37,669 bases of DNA from Salegentibacter maritimus (GCF_016236915.1 NZ_JAEHOK010000028.1:1-37669), one strand, 5' to 3'. Positions 26,489 through 34,269 are shown, numbered from the stretch's first letter. Translations and numbers: made by a program. The notes: generated from the letters alone by a model not told the origin.

Positions 26489-26637
26489 CGTCATGCTGAG
26501 TTATTTCAGACTTTATCCCGATTTTTTTCGGGAATCTAACATAATAGTACGATACACTCAATTTAGATCTCCGAATAAATTTAGGAGCAGGCTCTGAAAC
26601 AAGCCCGTCTGCACTGTCGGGCAGGTTCAGGATGACG
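26489..26637. repeat. Dispersed palindromic intergenic repeat, second copy
   Basis: CGTCATGCTGA (26489-26499) faces TTCAGGATGACG (26626-26637). The core from TTTAGATCTCCGAATAAA at 26562 to CTCTGAAA at 26599 is nearly identical to 4029-4066. This copy has an extra hairpin (GCCCG...CGGGC, 26603-26622) and a CCCGATTTTTTTCGGG hairpin near 26517. The outer CTGTCTGAAA arms of the copy after glyA are not seen. Confidence 0.65.
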
Positions 26638-26681
26638 ACCATTTTACATTATGATTTTTTACGGAGAACAAATTTATTACT

Positions 26682-27542
26682 ATGAAACCTGAAAAACAGT
26701 ATCCTAAAGAGGTTTATTTAAACGGAAAGTGGTTAAAGCCCGATGAAGCCTTTGTCCCGGTTTTTGACAGGGCATTTATGTTTGGTGATGGTGTTTATGA
26801 GGTGACCCCTTTCTATAAAGGAAAAGGTTTTAAACTAAAGGAGCATCTTAAGCGTTTACAATATTCTCTAGACCAAATACAAATAACTTTTAATGCTTTT
26901 AGTCTAGAAGAGTTAATGTTAGAAGCCATAGACCGGGCCGGCTTGAACAATGCCGATGCTGCGGTATATATCCAGGTAAGTAGGGGGGCGGGGCCCAGAA
27001 GTCATTTTGTTCCCGAAAAGATTGAAACCAGTATTTTATTGTATGCCTTTAAAGTAACTTTAGAAGGTTTTGAAAAAAAGACCTGGCATGTGATGGCAAG
27101 CGAAGATAAACGTTGGCATAGATGTGATATTAAGTCTACTGCCTTACTGGCGAATGTAATGGCAAATGAGGCGGCTATTTCAGCTGGATTTCATGAGAAT
27201 TTACTGCTGCGTAACGGGTATTTTACCGAAGGTTCACATTCCAGCCTGTTTTTTGTAAAGTATGGTGTGGTGTATACGCATCCCGAAGGTCCTGAAATTT
27301 TATCGGGCATAACTCGCGCCGAAGTTATTAATATTTGCGCCAGTTTAAATATTAAAGTGATTGAAAAAGCTGTACATTTTGATGAATTGGTAGAAGTAGA
27401 AGAAGTTTTCGTTACCGGTACCACCACCCAAATTATTCCCGTAAGCTCTATTACCCGCCATAATAAAAAAGTTTATATAACCCGAAAAGACAGCCTTACC
27501 AAAAAACTACAGGAAGTTTTTATTAAGAGAACAAGGAGGTAG
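26682..27542 (+). CDS. dat: Class IV aminotransferase, D-amino-acid transaminase-like
   Basis: 286 aa. Fold-type IV PLP enzyme: VPVFDRAFMFGDGVYEVTPF near the N-terminus, and K151 in RCDIKSTALLANVMANEAA as the PLP lysine. The segment YFTEGSHSSLFFVKYG followed by YTHPEGPEILSGITRAEVI is closer to D-alanine aminotransferase than to IlvE or PabC. It probably interconverts D-amino acids and 2-oxo acids (D-Ala/D-Glu supply for cell wall); branched-chain activity cannot be excluded. It stands alone. The gene symbol is by similarity. Confidence 0.82.
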   Translation: MKPEKQYPKEVYLNGKWLKPDEAFVPVFDRAFMFGDGVYEVTPFYKGKGFKLKEHLKRLQYSLDQIQITFNAFSLEELMLEAIDRAGLNNADAAVYIQVSRGAGPRSHFVPEKIETSILLYAFKVTLEGFEKKTWHVMASEDKRWHRCDIKSTALLANVMANEAAISAGFHENLLLRNGYFTEGSHSSLFFVKYGVVYTHPEGPEILSGITRAEVINICASLNIKVIEKAVHFDELVEVEEVFVTGTTTQIIPVSSITRHNKKVYITRKDSLTKKLQEVFIKRTRR

Positions 27543-27684
27543 ATTTTGTTTATATTTTTTGGTTGGCGGATGTTTTAGCTAGGTAGAAGCTTCTAAAACA
27601 GGATTGCCTTATTTTGATGAAAATTTTGCGGCAAAAATAAGATAATTTATCTGGAAGTTAGCTCAGTTCATTTTTGCCCTTTTT

Positions 27685-28053
27685 TTACTTCGATAGCTGA
27701 TAATTATTCACAAGAACGGAAGCGGAAATATGTAAAACCCGTTCTAATTCTCTAATCATATCTACCGTCAATCTTTTCTTTTTATTGAGAATCTCTGAAA
27801 CCCTGCTTTTTCCACCAATGATTCCTACTAAATCTTTTTGTTTAAGATTCATTTCTTCCATTCTTATTTTTATAGCTTCTATTGCATCTGGAGCTTCAAT
27901 TGGGTAATGTTGGTTTTCGTAATTCTCGATTAAGAGTGATAAGATTTCCGCTTCATCTCCTTCTTTTGAAGATGAGTCGGCATCAAAAATCACTTCTAAT
28001 CGTTGTAAAGCCTGTTCGTAATCTTTTTTTGTTTTTATAGGTTTTATTTTCAT
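27685..28053 (-). CDS. higA: HigA-type antitoxin (XRE family)
   Basis: 122 aa. The N-terminal half (YEQALQRLEVIFDADSSSKE, AEILSLLIENYENQHYPIE) is the HigA-specific helical part. The C-terminal helix-turn-helix reads MNLKQKDLVGIIGGKSRVSEIL then KKKRLTVDMIRELERVL. It would bind and silence HigB and repress its own promoter. Its start overlaps the higB remnant stop (ATGA). It appears intact although its toxin has lost its start. Confidence 0.9.
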   Translation of the reverse strand: MKIKPIKTKKDYEQALQRLEVIFDADSSSKEGDEAEILSLLIENYENQHYPIEAPDAIEAIKIRMEEMNLKQKDLVGIIGGKSRVSEILNKKKRLTVDMIRELERVLHISASVLVNNYQLSK

Positions 28054-28349
28054 AGCCTTTTGTAGTAAATCGTGTACGCATTTATTTTGTCATACTCAGC
28101 GTGAGTTCCCACAAATCGTATAAACGCCCATTCTCTATCATAGTTGAATTTTACAATCAATCGATAGGAATTTCCTTTAACATTGAAAATTACTCTGTTA
28201 TCCTTTAGAATGCTTGCATTTATGTACGTTTTCTTAATATCATTTGGTGATTTCCAGTTTGATGATTTTACTGTTTCATACCAGGTCTTTAAATATTGCT
28301 CGGAATCGGAATGTTTTTCCCAAAATTCACGTAAAGTTCTTTTGTGAAA
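28050..28349 (-). pseudogene. higB: HigB toxin lacking its start codon
   Basis: From 28349 the frame reads FHKRTLREFWEKHSDSEQYL then KTWYETVKSSNWKSPNDIKK, RVIFNVKGNSYRLIVKFNYD and FIRFVGTHAEYDKI, a nearly complete HigB/RelE-fold mRNA interferase of about 99 aa. In-frame TAA lies immediately before F1, and no ATG, GTG or TTG occurs before residue 60. HigB proteins normally have about five more residues at the N-terminus. The break falls six bases after an attC-like core (GTTAGCC, 28361-28355), as if the 5' end was replaced when the cassette array joined here. A non-standard start is the alternative. Confidence 0.75.
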
Positions 28350-28354
28350 TTAAA

Positions 28355-28385
28355 GGCTAACGATTTTATGATACAAAGTTGTGTG
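28355..28385 (-). repeat. Partial attC-like site at the array edge
   Basis: Read on the minus strand: ACACAAC, TTTGTATCATAAAATC, then GTTAGCC. Both outer cores resemble those of the full sites further up, but the whole site is only about 31 bp, so it is a deletion derivative or a chance match. It lies between the VOC stop and the beheaded higB. The embedded CAACTTTG could also be a -7 box for higBA. Confidence 0.4.
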
Positions 28386-28401
28386 TTCCCTCTATTCTTA
28401 G

Positions 28402-28899
28402 TTAGTTTGGAGAGTTAAGAGCCATCTTATTTCCTTCGGAATCAAGGAATATAGCAAAGTACCCACTTTCGTCTGCGTGAGCTGTTTTAGGTACCAGGAT
28501 TTGTCCGCCATTTTTTTCTACTCTGTCAAGGACTACCTGGAGATTTTCTCCTGCGTTTAAATACATTGTAACTCCGCCTGCAGATGGCTCGTATCCGTCT
28601 GCCTGAATTATGATACCTGTTACCATTTGTTCTTCATAAGGTAATATTCCCATTTGCATTCCTTCAACATCCATTTTCTCTATTTTGATGTCTAACAATG
28701 TCTGGTAAAAATTAATTGCTCTTGAAATATCCGTTGCTGGAATTTCAAACATTGAAATGTAACTCTTCATATTTTTTGCTTTTAAATTTGTTAAAGTATC
28801 TTTTCCCATTGCTTGAGAATTTGTCTTGCCTGAATTGGTGTATAAAACAAAACAAATTGCAGAAACCAACGATGCTAAAATTATTCCTTTGGCTTCCAT
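28402..28899 (-). CDS. VOC-family (glyoxalase/dioxygenase fold) protein
   Basis: 165 aa as read from 28899. Residues 44-165 are a complete VOC domain: MKSYISMFEIPATDISRAIN, FYQTLLDIKIEKMD, GGVTMYLNAGENL, VEKNGGQILVPKTAH, and FAIFLDSEGNKMAL, with a Glu/His pattern fit for metal binding. Residues 5-22 form a hydrophobic segment; either this anchors the protein or the true start is the inner Met44, which is the usual VOC beginning. It lies 79 bp after the AraC-type regulator, which probably controls it. Confidence 0.8.
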   Translation of the reverse strand: MEAKGIILASLVSAICFVLYTNSGKTNSQAMGKDTLTNLKAKNMKSYISMFEIPATDISRAINFYQTLLDIKIEKMDVEGMQMGILPYEEQMVTGIIIQADGYEPSAGGVTMYLNAGENLQVVLDRVEKNGGQILVPKTAHADESGYFAIFLDSEGNKMALNSPN

Positions 28900-28978
28900 T
28901 GATGCGCTAATTTTAATTCAATTGTAAAGTTACAAGTAGGCAAAAAGTCAAAATAGTAGAAATGCGACACTACAAAAT

Positions 28979-29794
28979 TTATTTGTAGAAAAGTGAAGAT
29001 AGAGTCATGTTTTCATTGCCTAAAAACTGCTTTGGAGTTACTCCAACAAGTTCTTTAAAATCTTTTATGAAATGATTTTGGTCGAAATATTCATTTTCGT
29101 AAGCAATGTCTGTAAGTGTTTCTGATTTTTTGTTGAGCATCAAATTTAAAGTGGCTTGCAGTCGAATGGCTTTAGATAACTGTTTTGGGCTAATACCAAT
29201 TTGTTTTTTGAAGTGCCTTTCAAGCTGTCTTCTTTTTGAAATGTCTTCTTTTAAAAGAACATTGATGGGAGTTGTTCCGTTCGTTTTGAGAAGAGTATCA
29301 ACGGTTGATTTCACGATATTACTAATCGTATTTTTTTCATTTAGTTTTTTCAGAAGAAAGTTTTCAATAGTATCAATTCTTTCTTTAGTGTCAATAGCTT
29401 GAATTATTTGTTGCTCTAGTTCATAGGCTTCTGATTGCTCGAAAAGTTCTGAAATAGGTATTTCCTTGTCAACCAGGTTTTCAAGGGGTGTTTTTACGAA
29501 ATTTGCAAATCCAATAGGATAGAAGCAGATTGCCAGAGAGTCAACATTGCCAACAGGTAGTATATTAAATGATTTTGTTCTTTGCCCCATTACCATAGCA
29601 TTGGGATGAAGGATAAATTCTGTTTCCGAAGTGAACCTTTTAATCTTGTCGCCAAAATTGAAAGTCATTTCTATACATCCATCAGGCACGATTTTTTGTT
29701 TTTGATTTTTCGGGTCAAAAGGAACTTCCAATGTCCAATAAAATTTGACTATTGATTCTAAATCTTTATGAGGCTTATATGTCTGATAGTTCAT
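28979..29794 (-). CDS. AraC-family transcriptional regulator
   Basis: 271 aa. The N-terminal DUF6597-like sensor part has YKPHKDLESIVKFYWTLEVP and IVPDGCIEMTFNFGD. The C-terminal AraC double helix-turn-helix (about 165-265) has DISKRRQLERHFKKQIGISP, AIRLQATLNLML, and DIAYENEYFDQNHFIKDFKE with GVTPKQF. It would bind a ligand and control the adjacent VOC gene. The pair occurs together and fits one mobile cassette. Confidence 0.88.
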   Translation of the reverse strand: MNYQTYKPHKDLESIVKFYWTLEVPFDPKNQKQKIVPDGCIEMTFNFGDKIKRFTSETEFILHPNAMVMGQRTKSFNILPVGNVDSLAICFYPIGFANFVKTPLENLVDKEIPISELFEQSEAYELEQQIIQAIDTKERIDTIENFLLKKLNEKNTISNIVKSTVDTLLKTNGTTPINVLLKEDISKRRQLERHFKKQIGISPKQLSKAIRLQATLNLMLNKKSETLTDIAYENEYFDQNHFIKDFKELVGVTPKQFLGNENMTLSSLFYK

Positions 29795-29831
29795 TTAGAA
29801 TGGGTGTTTCTTAGAGTGACGCACAAAGGCT

Positions 29832-29955
29832 GTGGTTACCGCCAGTGCAGAAACTAGTACGCGGAGTAGTCGGCTTTTTGTTTTGTGGTTTGGAGTTCTG
29901 ATTTATTGATTTTCTTGAATACCGCATATTGGCCTTGTTAATCGCTGTTGTAAAA
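29832..29955 (-). repeat. attC-like site A, downstream of the Fic gene
   Basis: On the minus strand it opens TTTTACAACAGCGATTAAC, contains GGCCAATATGCGG, later AAAAGCCGACTACTCCGCG, and closes TGGCGGTAACCACAG. GCCA pairs with TGGC and TGCGG with CCGCG across the centre. It shares blocks with sites C and D (AAGCCGAC, ACTCCGC). The most diverged of the five; its terminal core is GGTAACC instead of GTTRKNY. Lies directly after the Fic stop and before the AraC gene. Confidence 0.55.
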
Positions 29956-29957
29956 CC

Positions 29958-31262
29958 TTATTCTTCTAGAATTTGTTTTAAATACTTTATGCCATTTAAT
30001 TGATAAATTAAATTTTTTCCATCCTTATGCTTAATAAGGATTCCCTTTTTTTCTAATTGGGTCAAATCTCTACTTGCAGTTTGTCTTACTATATCATGTT
30101 TCTTAGAGTATTCGGGAATTGTAATTATTGAATTTGGTTTAGTGAAAAGATATCCAAGTAAATTTGATTGTCTTTTATTAAAACCTTTATCCATCATTTC
30201 ATACATAACTTCTGAAGCTATGATTCTTTCCGCTCTCTTCTTATCTCTATATTTTACAAGGTTTTGAAAAGCAAGCCTGAGACTTTTCATTGAATATGTA
30301 ATAAAATATGTAAGATCATTATCATCATTTTCTGTTTTTAGAAACGCTTTGTCATAGCTTGTTCTTGAGTCTAAAATTGCTCTAGATATTGATATATGTT
30401 TTAAAAGGGAATATCCTTTCTTTATTAAATACCAATAAAATAATGCTCTGGCAGTTCTACCATTTCCATCTCCAAAAGGATGGATATAACCTACTATAAA
30501 GTGTAATATAGAAGCTTTTATTATAGGGTGGATAAAATCTTCATCATTATTAATGAACTTGATTAGACTCTTTATTAGACCCTCTATTTCTTTGTAATGA
30601 GGTGCTGTAAATGCTATTTCTCTATCTACATGGTCCTTAACATATATTGGGTGATCTCTAAATTTTCCAGAATATTTACTCGCAGAAGTTTGAGTTGTCA
30701 TTAACTCATGTATATCTAATATTAATTGGATAGACATTTCTTCCTCCAATCTATTTTCTATTTCTTGAATAGCTCGAAAGTTATTAATAATCATCTGTTC
30801 CGACTCATTACGAGGTCTTCTGCCGGTTTTGATCATATCTTTTGCTACATCAGTAGTTGTAGCTGCACCTTCTATTTGTGAGGAAGCAATAGCTTCTTCA
30901 AGTAAACTATTTTTGAAGTATTCCGCTTGATCTTGAGGAGTAATTGAGTTTTTATATAAACCTCCAATTAAGTTTAGGTCAAAATTGTGTAGATCTTCTT
31001 GAATAAACGACGTGATATTATAATAAAACTTATGGTTACCAAAGTCTACTCTCTTACTGGTTATAAGCCTATGAGCTTTAATCATTCTCCAAGCTTCTTC
31101 TGTACTATCAAAAGGAATATTTGGTCTATGCTTAATTTCTGACCAGTAGAAATATCTCTTGTCAGTTTCTTTGAAAAATGAGGTGAATTCTTCTTTTTCT
31201 AAAGTGTCAATATATGCTGAGAAATCAATTTTTCCGGTACTTGGTGGTGATTCTAATTTCAT
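29958..31262 (-). CDS. Fic-family protein with C-terminal winged helix
   Basis: 434 aa. The Fic motif HPFGDGNGRTAR is at 261-272, complete for AMP-transfer. The inhibitory helix motif [ST]xxxE[GN] is present upstream as S127-SQI-E131-G132, so this is a class II (N-terminally self-inhibited) Fic enzyme. A C-terminal helix-turn-helix (about 375-415, ITIPEYSKKHDIVRQTASRD then LTQLEKKGIL) suggests DNA binding. It probably AMPylates an unknown target and may repress itself through the repeats at 31268-31379. It fills one cassette by itself. Confidence 0.9.
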   Translation of the reverse strand: MKLESPPSTGKIDFSAYIDTLEKEEFTSFFKETDKRYFYWSEIKHRPNIPFDSTEEAWRMIKAHRLITSKRVDFGNHKFYYNITSFIQEDLHNFDLNLIGGLYKNSITPQDQAEYFKNSLLEEAIASSQIEGAATTTDVAKDMIKTGRRPRNESEQMIINNFRAIQEIENRLEEEMSIQLILDIHELMTTQTSASKYSGKFRDHPIYVKDHVDREIAFTAPHYKEIEGLIKSLIKFINNDEDFIHPIIKASILHFIVGYIHPFGDGNGRTARALFYWYLIKKGYSLLKHISISRAILDSRTSYDKAFLKTENDDNDLTYFITYSMKSLRLAFQNLVKYRDKKRAERIIASEVMYEMMDKGFNKRQSNLLGYLFTKPNSIITIPEYSKKHDIVRQTASRDLTQLEKKGILIKHKDGKNLIYQLNGIKYLKQILEE

Positions 31263-31267
31263 AATAC

Positions 31268-31379
31268 ATGTTACTACGTGTTAAAAATAGCAATAAATGT
31301 AACATAAAATAACATGTTATGGATAATTGTTATGTTATTACATGTTAATAATTACTATTAAAGTAACATATTGTAACAT
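31268..31379. promoter_or_regulatory. Clustered TAACAT/ATGTTA operator-like sites
   Basis: Immediately upstream of the Fic start, ATGTTA or its complement TAACAT occurs at 31268, 31300, 31310, 31332, 31342, 31364 and 31374. TAACATGTTA at 31310-31319 is a perfect palindrome. ATGTTAYTACRTGTTAA is repeated at 31268-31284 and 31332-31348. The density is far above chance and suggests cooperative binding by a regulator, plausibly the Fic protein's own winged helix. Confidence 0.65.
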
Positions 31380-31407
31380 AAAAGTTAGAAGTCATTTTTC
31401 AAATGTT

Positions 31408-31541
31408 GCCTAACGCTTAGTATATGAAAAGTAGGCGATTACAAAGCACGCCACTTTCGATTAAGCAAAAAGTTTGATAGGAGCCGCAACCGTTCATTTT
31501 ACTATGGCTTCGCCTATTTTTTATAAGATACATTGTTAGCC
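31408..31541 (-). repeat. attC-like site B, downstream of the DUF1801 gene
   Basis: On the minus strand it opens GGCTAACAATGTAT and closes ATATACTAAGCGTTAGGC. The last core, GTTAGGC, is a perfect GTTRRRY. The arms pair in order: CTAAC/GTTAG, ATGTAT/ATATAC, AAAA/TTTT and TAGGCGA/TCGCCTA, with unpaired bases between. That is the bulged hairpin expected of a folded attC. 134 bp long. It separates the DUF1801 and Fic cassettes. Confidence 0.72.
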
Positions 31542-31562
31542 ACTGGCTTTTCTTATTTAGTT

Positions 31563-31991
31563 TCAAATTCCCAAAGTAATCTGTTCTTTTACATTGTGAT
31601 AAATCAAAGATGCTCTTATACATTCCTTTAATTCTAATTCAGGAATTTTTTCGTTTAATTTAAAGACGATTGCTCGTTTTCCTTCGAATTGAAATTTGTC
31701 GTCAAAGACTAACCTGAAAGTATTAACTAATCTACTCGTACATTGGAAATACATTGCATATTGGTCAGGTGTTTTTTCTTTCCAATCCATTCGCAAAGTG
31801 CTTCCGTTTTTGGTAACAAAACTGGGCTCTCCCCATTTCAAAGTTTCTTCCAAAACAGTTACACCTTCGGTTTCTTCTGCTGTTTCTATTACCAATTCCC
31901 GAAGATGTTGCAATTTATCCCGAACAAAGTCGGGATAATTCGCAAAAACATCATTTACTCTTGGGGCTGTCTTTAAGGTTAGTTTACCCAT
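31563..31991 (-). CDS. DUF1801 domain protein
   Basis: 142 aa. DUF1801/YdhG-like features are seen in LKWGEPSFVTKNGSTLRMDW, YAMYFQCTSRLVNTFR and GKRAIVFKLNEKIPELELKE followed by CIRASLIYH. Function of the family is unknown; structures resemble small phage or signalling proteins. It overlaps the GyrI-like gene by 8 bp and is the last gene of a three-gene cassette. Confidence 0.85.
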   Translation of the reverse strand: MGKLTLKTAPRVNDVFANYPDFVRDKLQHLRELVIETAEETEGVTVLEETLKWGEPSFVTKNGSTLRMDWKEKTPDQYAMYFQCTSRLVNTFRLVFDDKFQFEGKRAIVFKLNEKIPELELKECIRASLIYHNVKEQITLGI

Positions 31992-32457
31992 TCGTTTCTT
32001 GTATTATACCTACATAGAAATCTACTTCCGCATCAGAAGGATTTTGTGCTTTTTCCCCGAAAATTTCAAAATCGGCATCATAGGTTCTGTCCAATTCCAT
32101 TTCAAATATTTTAGACCATTGGTTAACGACCAATCCTTGCATTAAGTCTCCTTTTGCAGTTGTCTTGGTGTATGTTCCTCCACTAAATGACTTACCGACC
32201 ATCCCGCTGGGAATGTTGTCTAAATTTTCAACTTTGCAACCAAGTATTGCAGTATACGGTTTTGTATGGTCGCCTTCATAGTCCGTATAAAGTGAATAAA
32301 TTTCATTGTCAATTTTGTTAGGGATTTTTGCTAAAACACTCTCGGACATAAACTTACCCCAAAGTTCAGCAATTTCTTTACTTGCCTGTCCGTTCTCGTT
32401 TGTCGTTCTAATCGAGATTCCGATAATGTTAAAAGGTTCAATTTTTACTGTTTGCAT
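31984..32457 (-). CDS. GyrI-like / Cass2-type effector-binding protein
   Basis: 157 aa, a free-standing AraC effector-binding (GyrI-like) domain: FNIIGISIRTTNENG, then IAELWGKFMSESVLAKIPNK, EIYSLYTDYEGDHTKPYTAI, and FSGGTYTKTTAKGDL. It lacks a DNA-binding part, so it senses a small molecule or sequesters it. The arrangement is like the integron-associated Cass2 family, first described from Vibrio cassettes. It lies 3 bp after the WYL regulator. Confidence 0.85.
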   Translation of the reverse strand: MQTVKIEPFNIIGISIRTTNENGQASKEIAELWGKFMSESVLAKIPNKIDNEIYSLYTDYEGDHTKPYTAILGCKVENLDNIPSGMVGKSFSGGTYTKTTAKGDLMQGLVVNQWSKIFEMELDRTYDADFEIFGEKAQNPSDAEVDFYVGIIQETNG

Positions 32458-32460
32458 TTT

Positions 32461-33222
32461 TTAAACTTTATGATTTAATGCAAAAGTAGATTGACCTTGT
32501 GCCAAAGGTGTGTCAGGGGTGCCCTTATATTTTTCACTACATTTTTCAAGGTAATCTTGCAAAGTCATTTTATGTGGTTCAAAATGACCATCCAAGATTT
32601 CTATTTTTTGGATACAATCAAGACGAAACGCTCTAAAGTCATTTCTTAATTTACAGAAGGCGATAAGTATCCAATTGTCCTGTGTAGTGTAAAGTGCAAA
32701 CGGTTCAATTTTTCTTTGACTTTGCTTGTTTTCCAATGACAGGTAAACAATTTTTATTGTTTGATAATTTGATATAGTCGATTGAAGTTGTATTAGATAA
32801 TTGCTTGTTTTTTCATTCTCACGATTATTGCGTATCTGTATTCTGTTAGTCAGTAATTCTGATTTTTCTTTTTGGGCGTAGTTTAAGACTGACTTGATTT
32901 TTGTGACAGCACTTTCGTATTGTTCAGTTAAAGATTGGTCTTTATTTTTTCTGATTAGTTGTTCTGATGTTATTAAGGCGTTAGCCTCTTCTTGGGTAAA
33001 CATAACTGGTGGAAGTTTATAACCTTCCATAATGGAATAGCCTTTTCCTTCTTCCGTCACGATTGGAATTCCTGATTTCTCAAGAGTTCGGATGTCCCGA
33101 TAGACCGTTCTAACACTTACATTATGTTTTTCGGCAATATCCTTTGCGGTTACAATCCGTTTTGATTGTAACTGGGTTAGGATTGCTGTCAATCTCGCAA
33201 GTCTGGTTTTTTCTTTGTTCAT
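32461..33222 (-). CDS. WYL-domain transcriptional regulator (YafY-like)
   Basis: 253 aa. An N-terminal winged helix (about 8-60: LARLTAILTQLQSKRIVTAK, VSVRTVYRDIRTLEKSGIPI) precedes the WYL domain (about 140-225: IKIVYLSLENKQSQRKIEPF, ALYTTQDNWILIAFCKLRND, FRAFRLDCI). WYL proteins bind ligands or nucleic acids and often control stress or defence genes. It heads the WYL, GyrI-like, DUF1801 operon and probably controls it. Confidence 0.9.
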   Translation of the reverse strand: MNKEKTRLARLTAILTQLQSKRIVTAKDIAEKHNVSVRTVYRDIRTLEKSGIPIVTEEGKGYSIMEGYKLPPVMFTQEEANALITSEQLIRKNKDQSLTEQYESAVTKIKSVLNYAQKEKSELLTNRIQIRNNRENEKTSNYLIQLQSTISNYQTIKIVYLSLENKQSQRKIEPFALYTTQDNWILIAFCKLRNDFRAFRLDCIQKIEILDGHFEPHKMTLQDYLEKCSEKYKGTPDTPLAQGQSTFALNHKV

Positions 33223-33238
33223 CGTTTTTTCAGCTTGT

Positions 33239-33370
33239 GGCTAACGGTTTTTGTTATCGCAAGTTGGCGGAGTAAGGGACGCGTACTTGTTGGCTTAGTA
33301 TTGGTTTGTTGGTCAAGTTAATTATTTTCTTTCTAACGGTGCCGCTTATTGGCGATGAACCGTTGTTATA
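33239..33370 (-). repeat. attC-like site C, downstream of the 114-aa gene
   Basis: On the minus strand it opens TATAACAACGGTTCATCGCC and AATAAGCGG, and closes CTCCGCCAACTTGCGATAAC then AAAAACCGTTAGCC. Arms pair in order: AACGGTT/AACCGTT, ATCGC/GCGAT, CAA/TTG and GCGG/CCGC, with bulges. Strong similarity to site D in both arms. 132 bp, between the 114-aa gene and the WYL cassette. Confidence 0.72.
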
Positions 33371-33410
33371 TACTGTGGCGACATTTACAATTTTAATCTG
33401 AACTCTTTTT

Positions 33411-33755
33411 TTAAAGCGTTTCGATTATGAACTTAAGAAGTTGATATAGTGCTATTCCTAAAATCCCTCCAATTATTATCGAGGGAAATAATTGTCTAAA
33501 GCTTAATTTTAATATCTTAGTATCTACAAGATCTCCATTTTTATAAACTTTAAGTTTTATTTCTTTCATATCAAATTGCTTGTAACTTGATATTATTGAA
33601 AAATCGTCTTCTTTTATTTTAAAGTTGTGATCTGTTCCAGAAAGAGAATATTTATTTGATTTTTCCTGTCCATTGACAATTATTTTTTCTCTTCCAAATA
33701 TGGAATTGATAAATTTAATTTGGTTGGATTCAATTTTAAATATAGTGTTTATCAT
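33411..33755 (-). CDS. Hypothetical protein with C-terminal membrane anchor
   Basis: 114 aa. Residues 1-85 are polar and beta-rich (KYSLSGTDHNFKIKEDDF). The last 25 residues contain a single hydrophobic helix (FPSIIIGGILGIALYQLLKF). No family recognised. It is probably an inner-membrane protein with the bulk in the cytoplasm. It shares a cassette with the 43-aa protein upstream. Confidence 0.65.
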   Translation of the reverse strand: MINTIFKIESNQIKFINSIFGREKIIVNGQEKSNKYSLSGTDHNFKIKEDDFSIISSYKQFDMKEIKLKVYKNGDLVDTKILKLSFRQLFPSIIIGGILGIALYQLLKFIIETL

Positions 33756-33836
33756 TATTTAATGAGGATTTTTCCACCCAACTATTTCAGCTTCAAGAGT
33801 GAATTCTAGAATACTAATACAATTATTAAAAATAGT

Positions 33837-33968
33837 TTAGTAACCAAAGAGGCCTGCTTTGAAATGCTCCCAATCTGAAAATATAGTACTGAATATTAAG
33901 AATGCAATTACGAATGTGATTAGAAAAATTAGGAGATGAGTGTTTTTTGATTTTAATATTCTAGCCAT
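33837..33968 (-). CDS. 43-aa single-pass membrane protein
   Basis: Reads MARILKSKNTHLLIFLITFV, continues IAFLIFSTIFSDWEHF and ends KAGLFGY. A basic start, one transmembrane helix (residues 12-30) and an SDW..FKAGLFG tail that I have seen in small Bacteroidota membrane proteins of unknown role. It lies 81 bp upstream of the 114-aa gene on the same strand. Too short for most gene callers. Confidence 0.6.
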   Translation of the reverse strand: MARILKSKNTHLLIFLITFVIAFLIFSTIFSDWEHFKAGLFGY

Positions 33969-34122
33969 TTTCGTTTTAATTTAATGTCTTTGATTGTTTT
34001 CTAATTGTTTATATAAATTTATTTCAACTCTTATTTCTAAGTTATTAGTTGATTTTCTGGAAAAACGTTACATTTTAACCAAATTTTGAACCTTAAAAGG
34101 TTGATTTTCGTTTGGAGCCATT

Positions 34123-34257
34123 GTATACAACGTCTCCGGTTAACGCAAGTAGCGGATTAGGGGAGACGGATTTGTCGGCTTAACCTTTTCTTACTTGGTT
34201 TCTAAAATTACACTTTTTAATTCAAAAACCGTTATTTGCGATGAAGCGGTGTTATGA
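34123..34257 (-). repeat. attC-like site D, downstream of the Doc gene
   Basis: On the minus strand it opens CATAACACCGCTTCATCGCA then AATAACGG, and closes CCGCTACTTGCGTTAACCGG then AGACGTTGTATAC. CGCAA pairs with TTGCG, GG with CC, and the outer AAC with GTT. The sequence AAGCCGACAA in the right half is shared with sites A and C. 135 bp. Confidence 0.7.
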
Positions 34258-34269
34258 GCTGGCTTAAAA

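Noticed and set aside
31417-31623. 68-aa minus-strand frame across the site B region
   Set aside because: It covers the structured attC-like spacer and overlaps the end of the DUF1801 gene out of frame.
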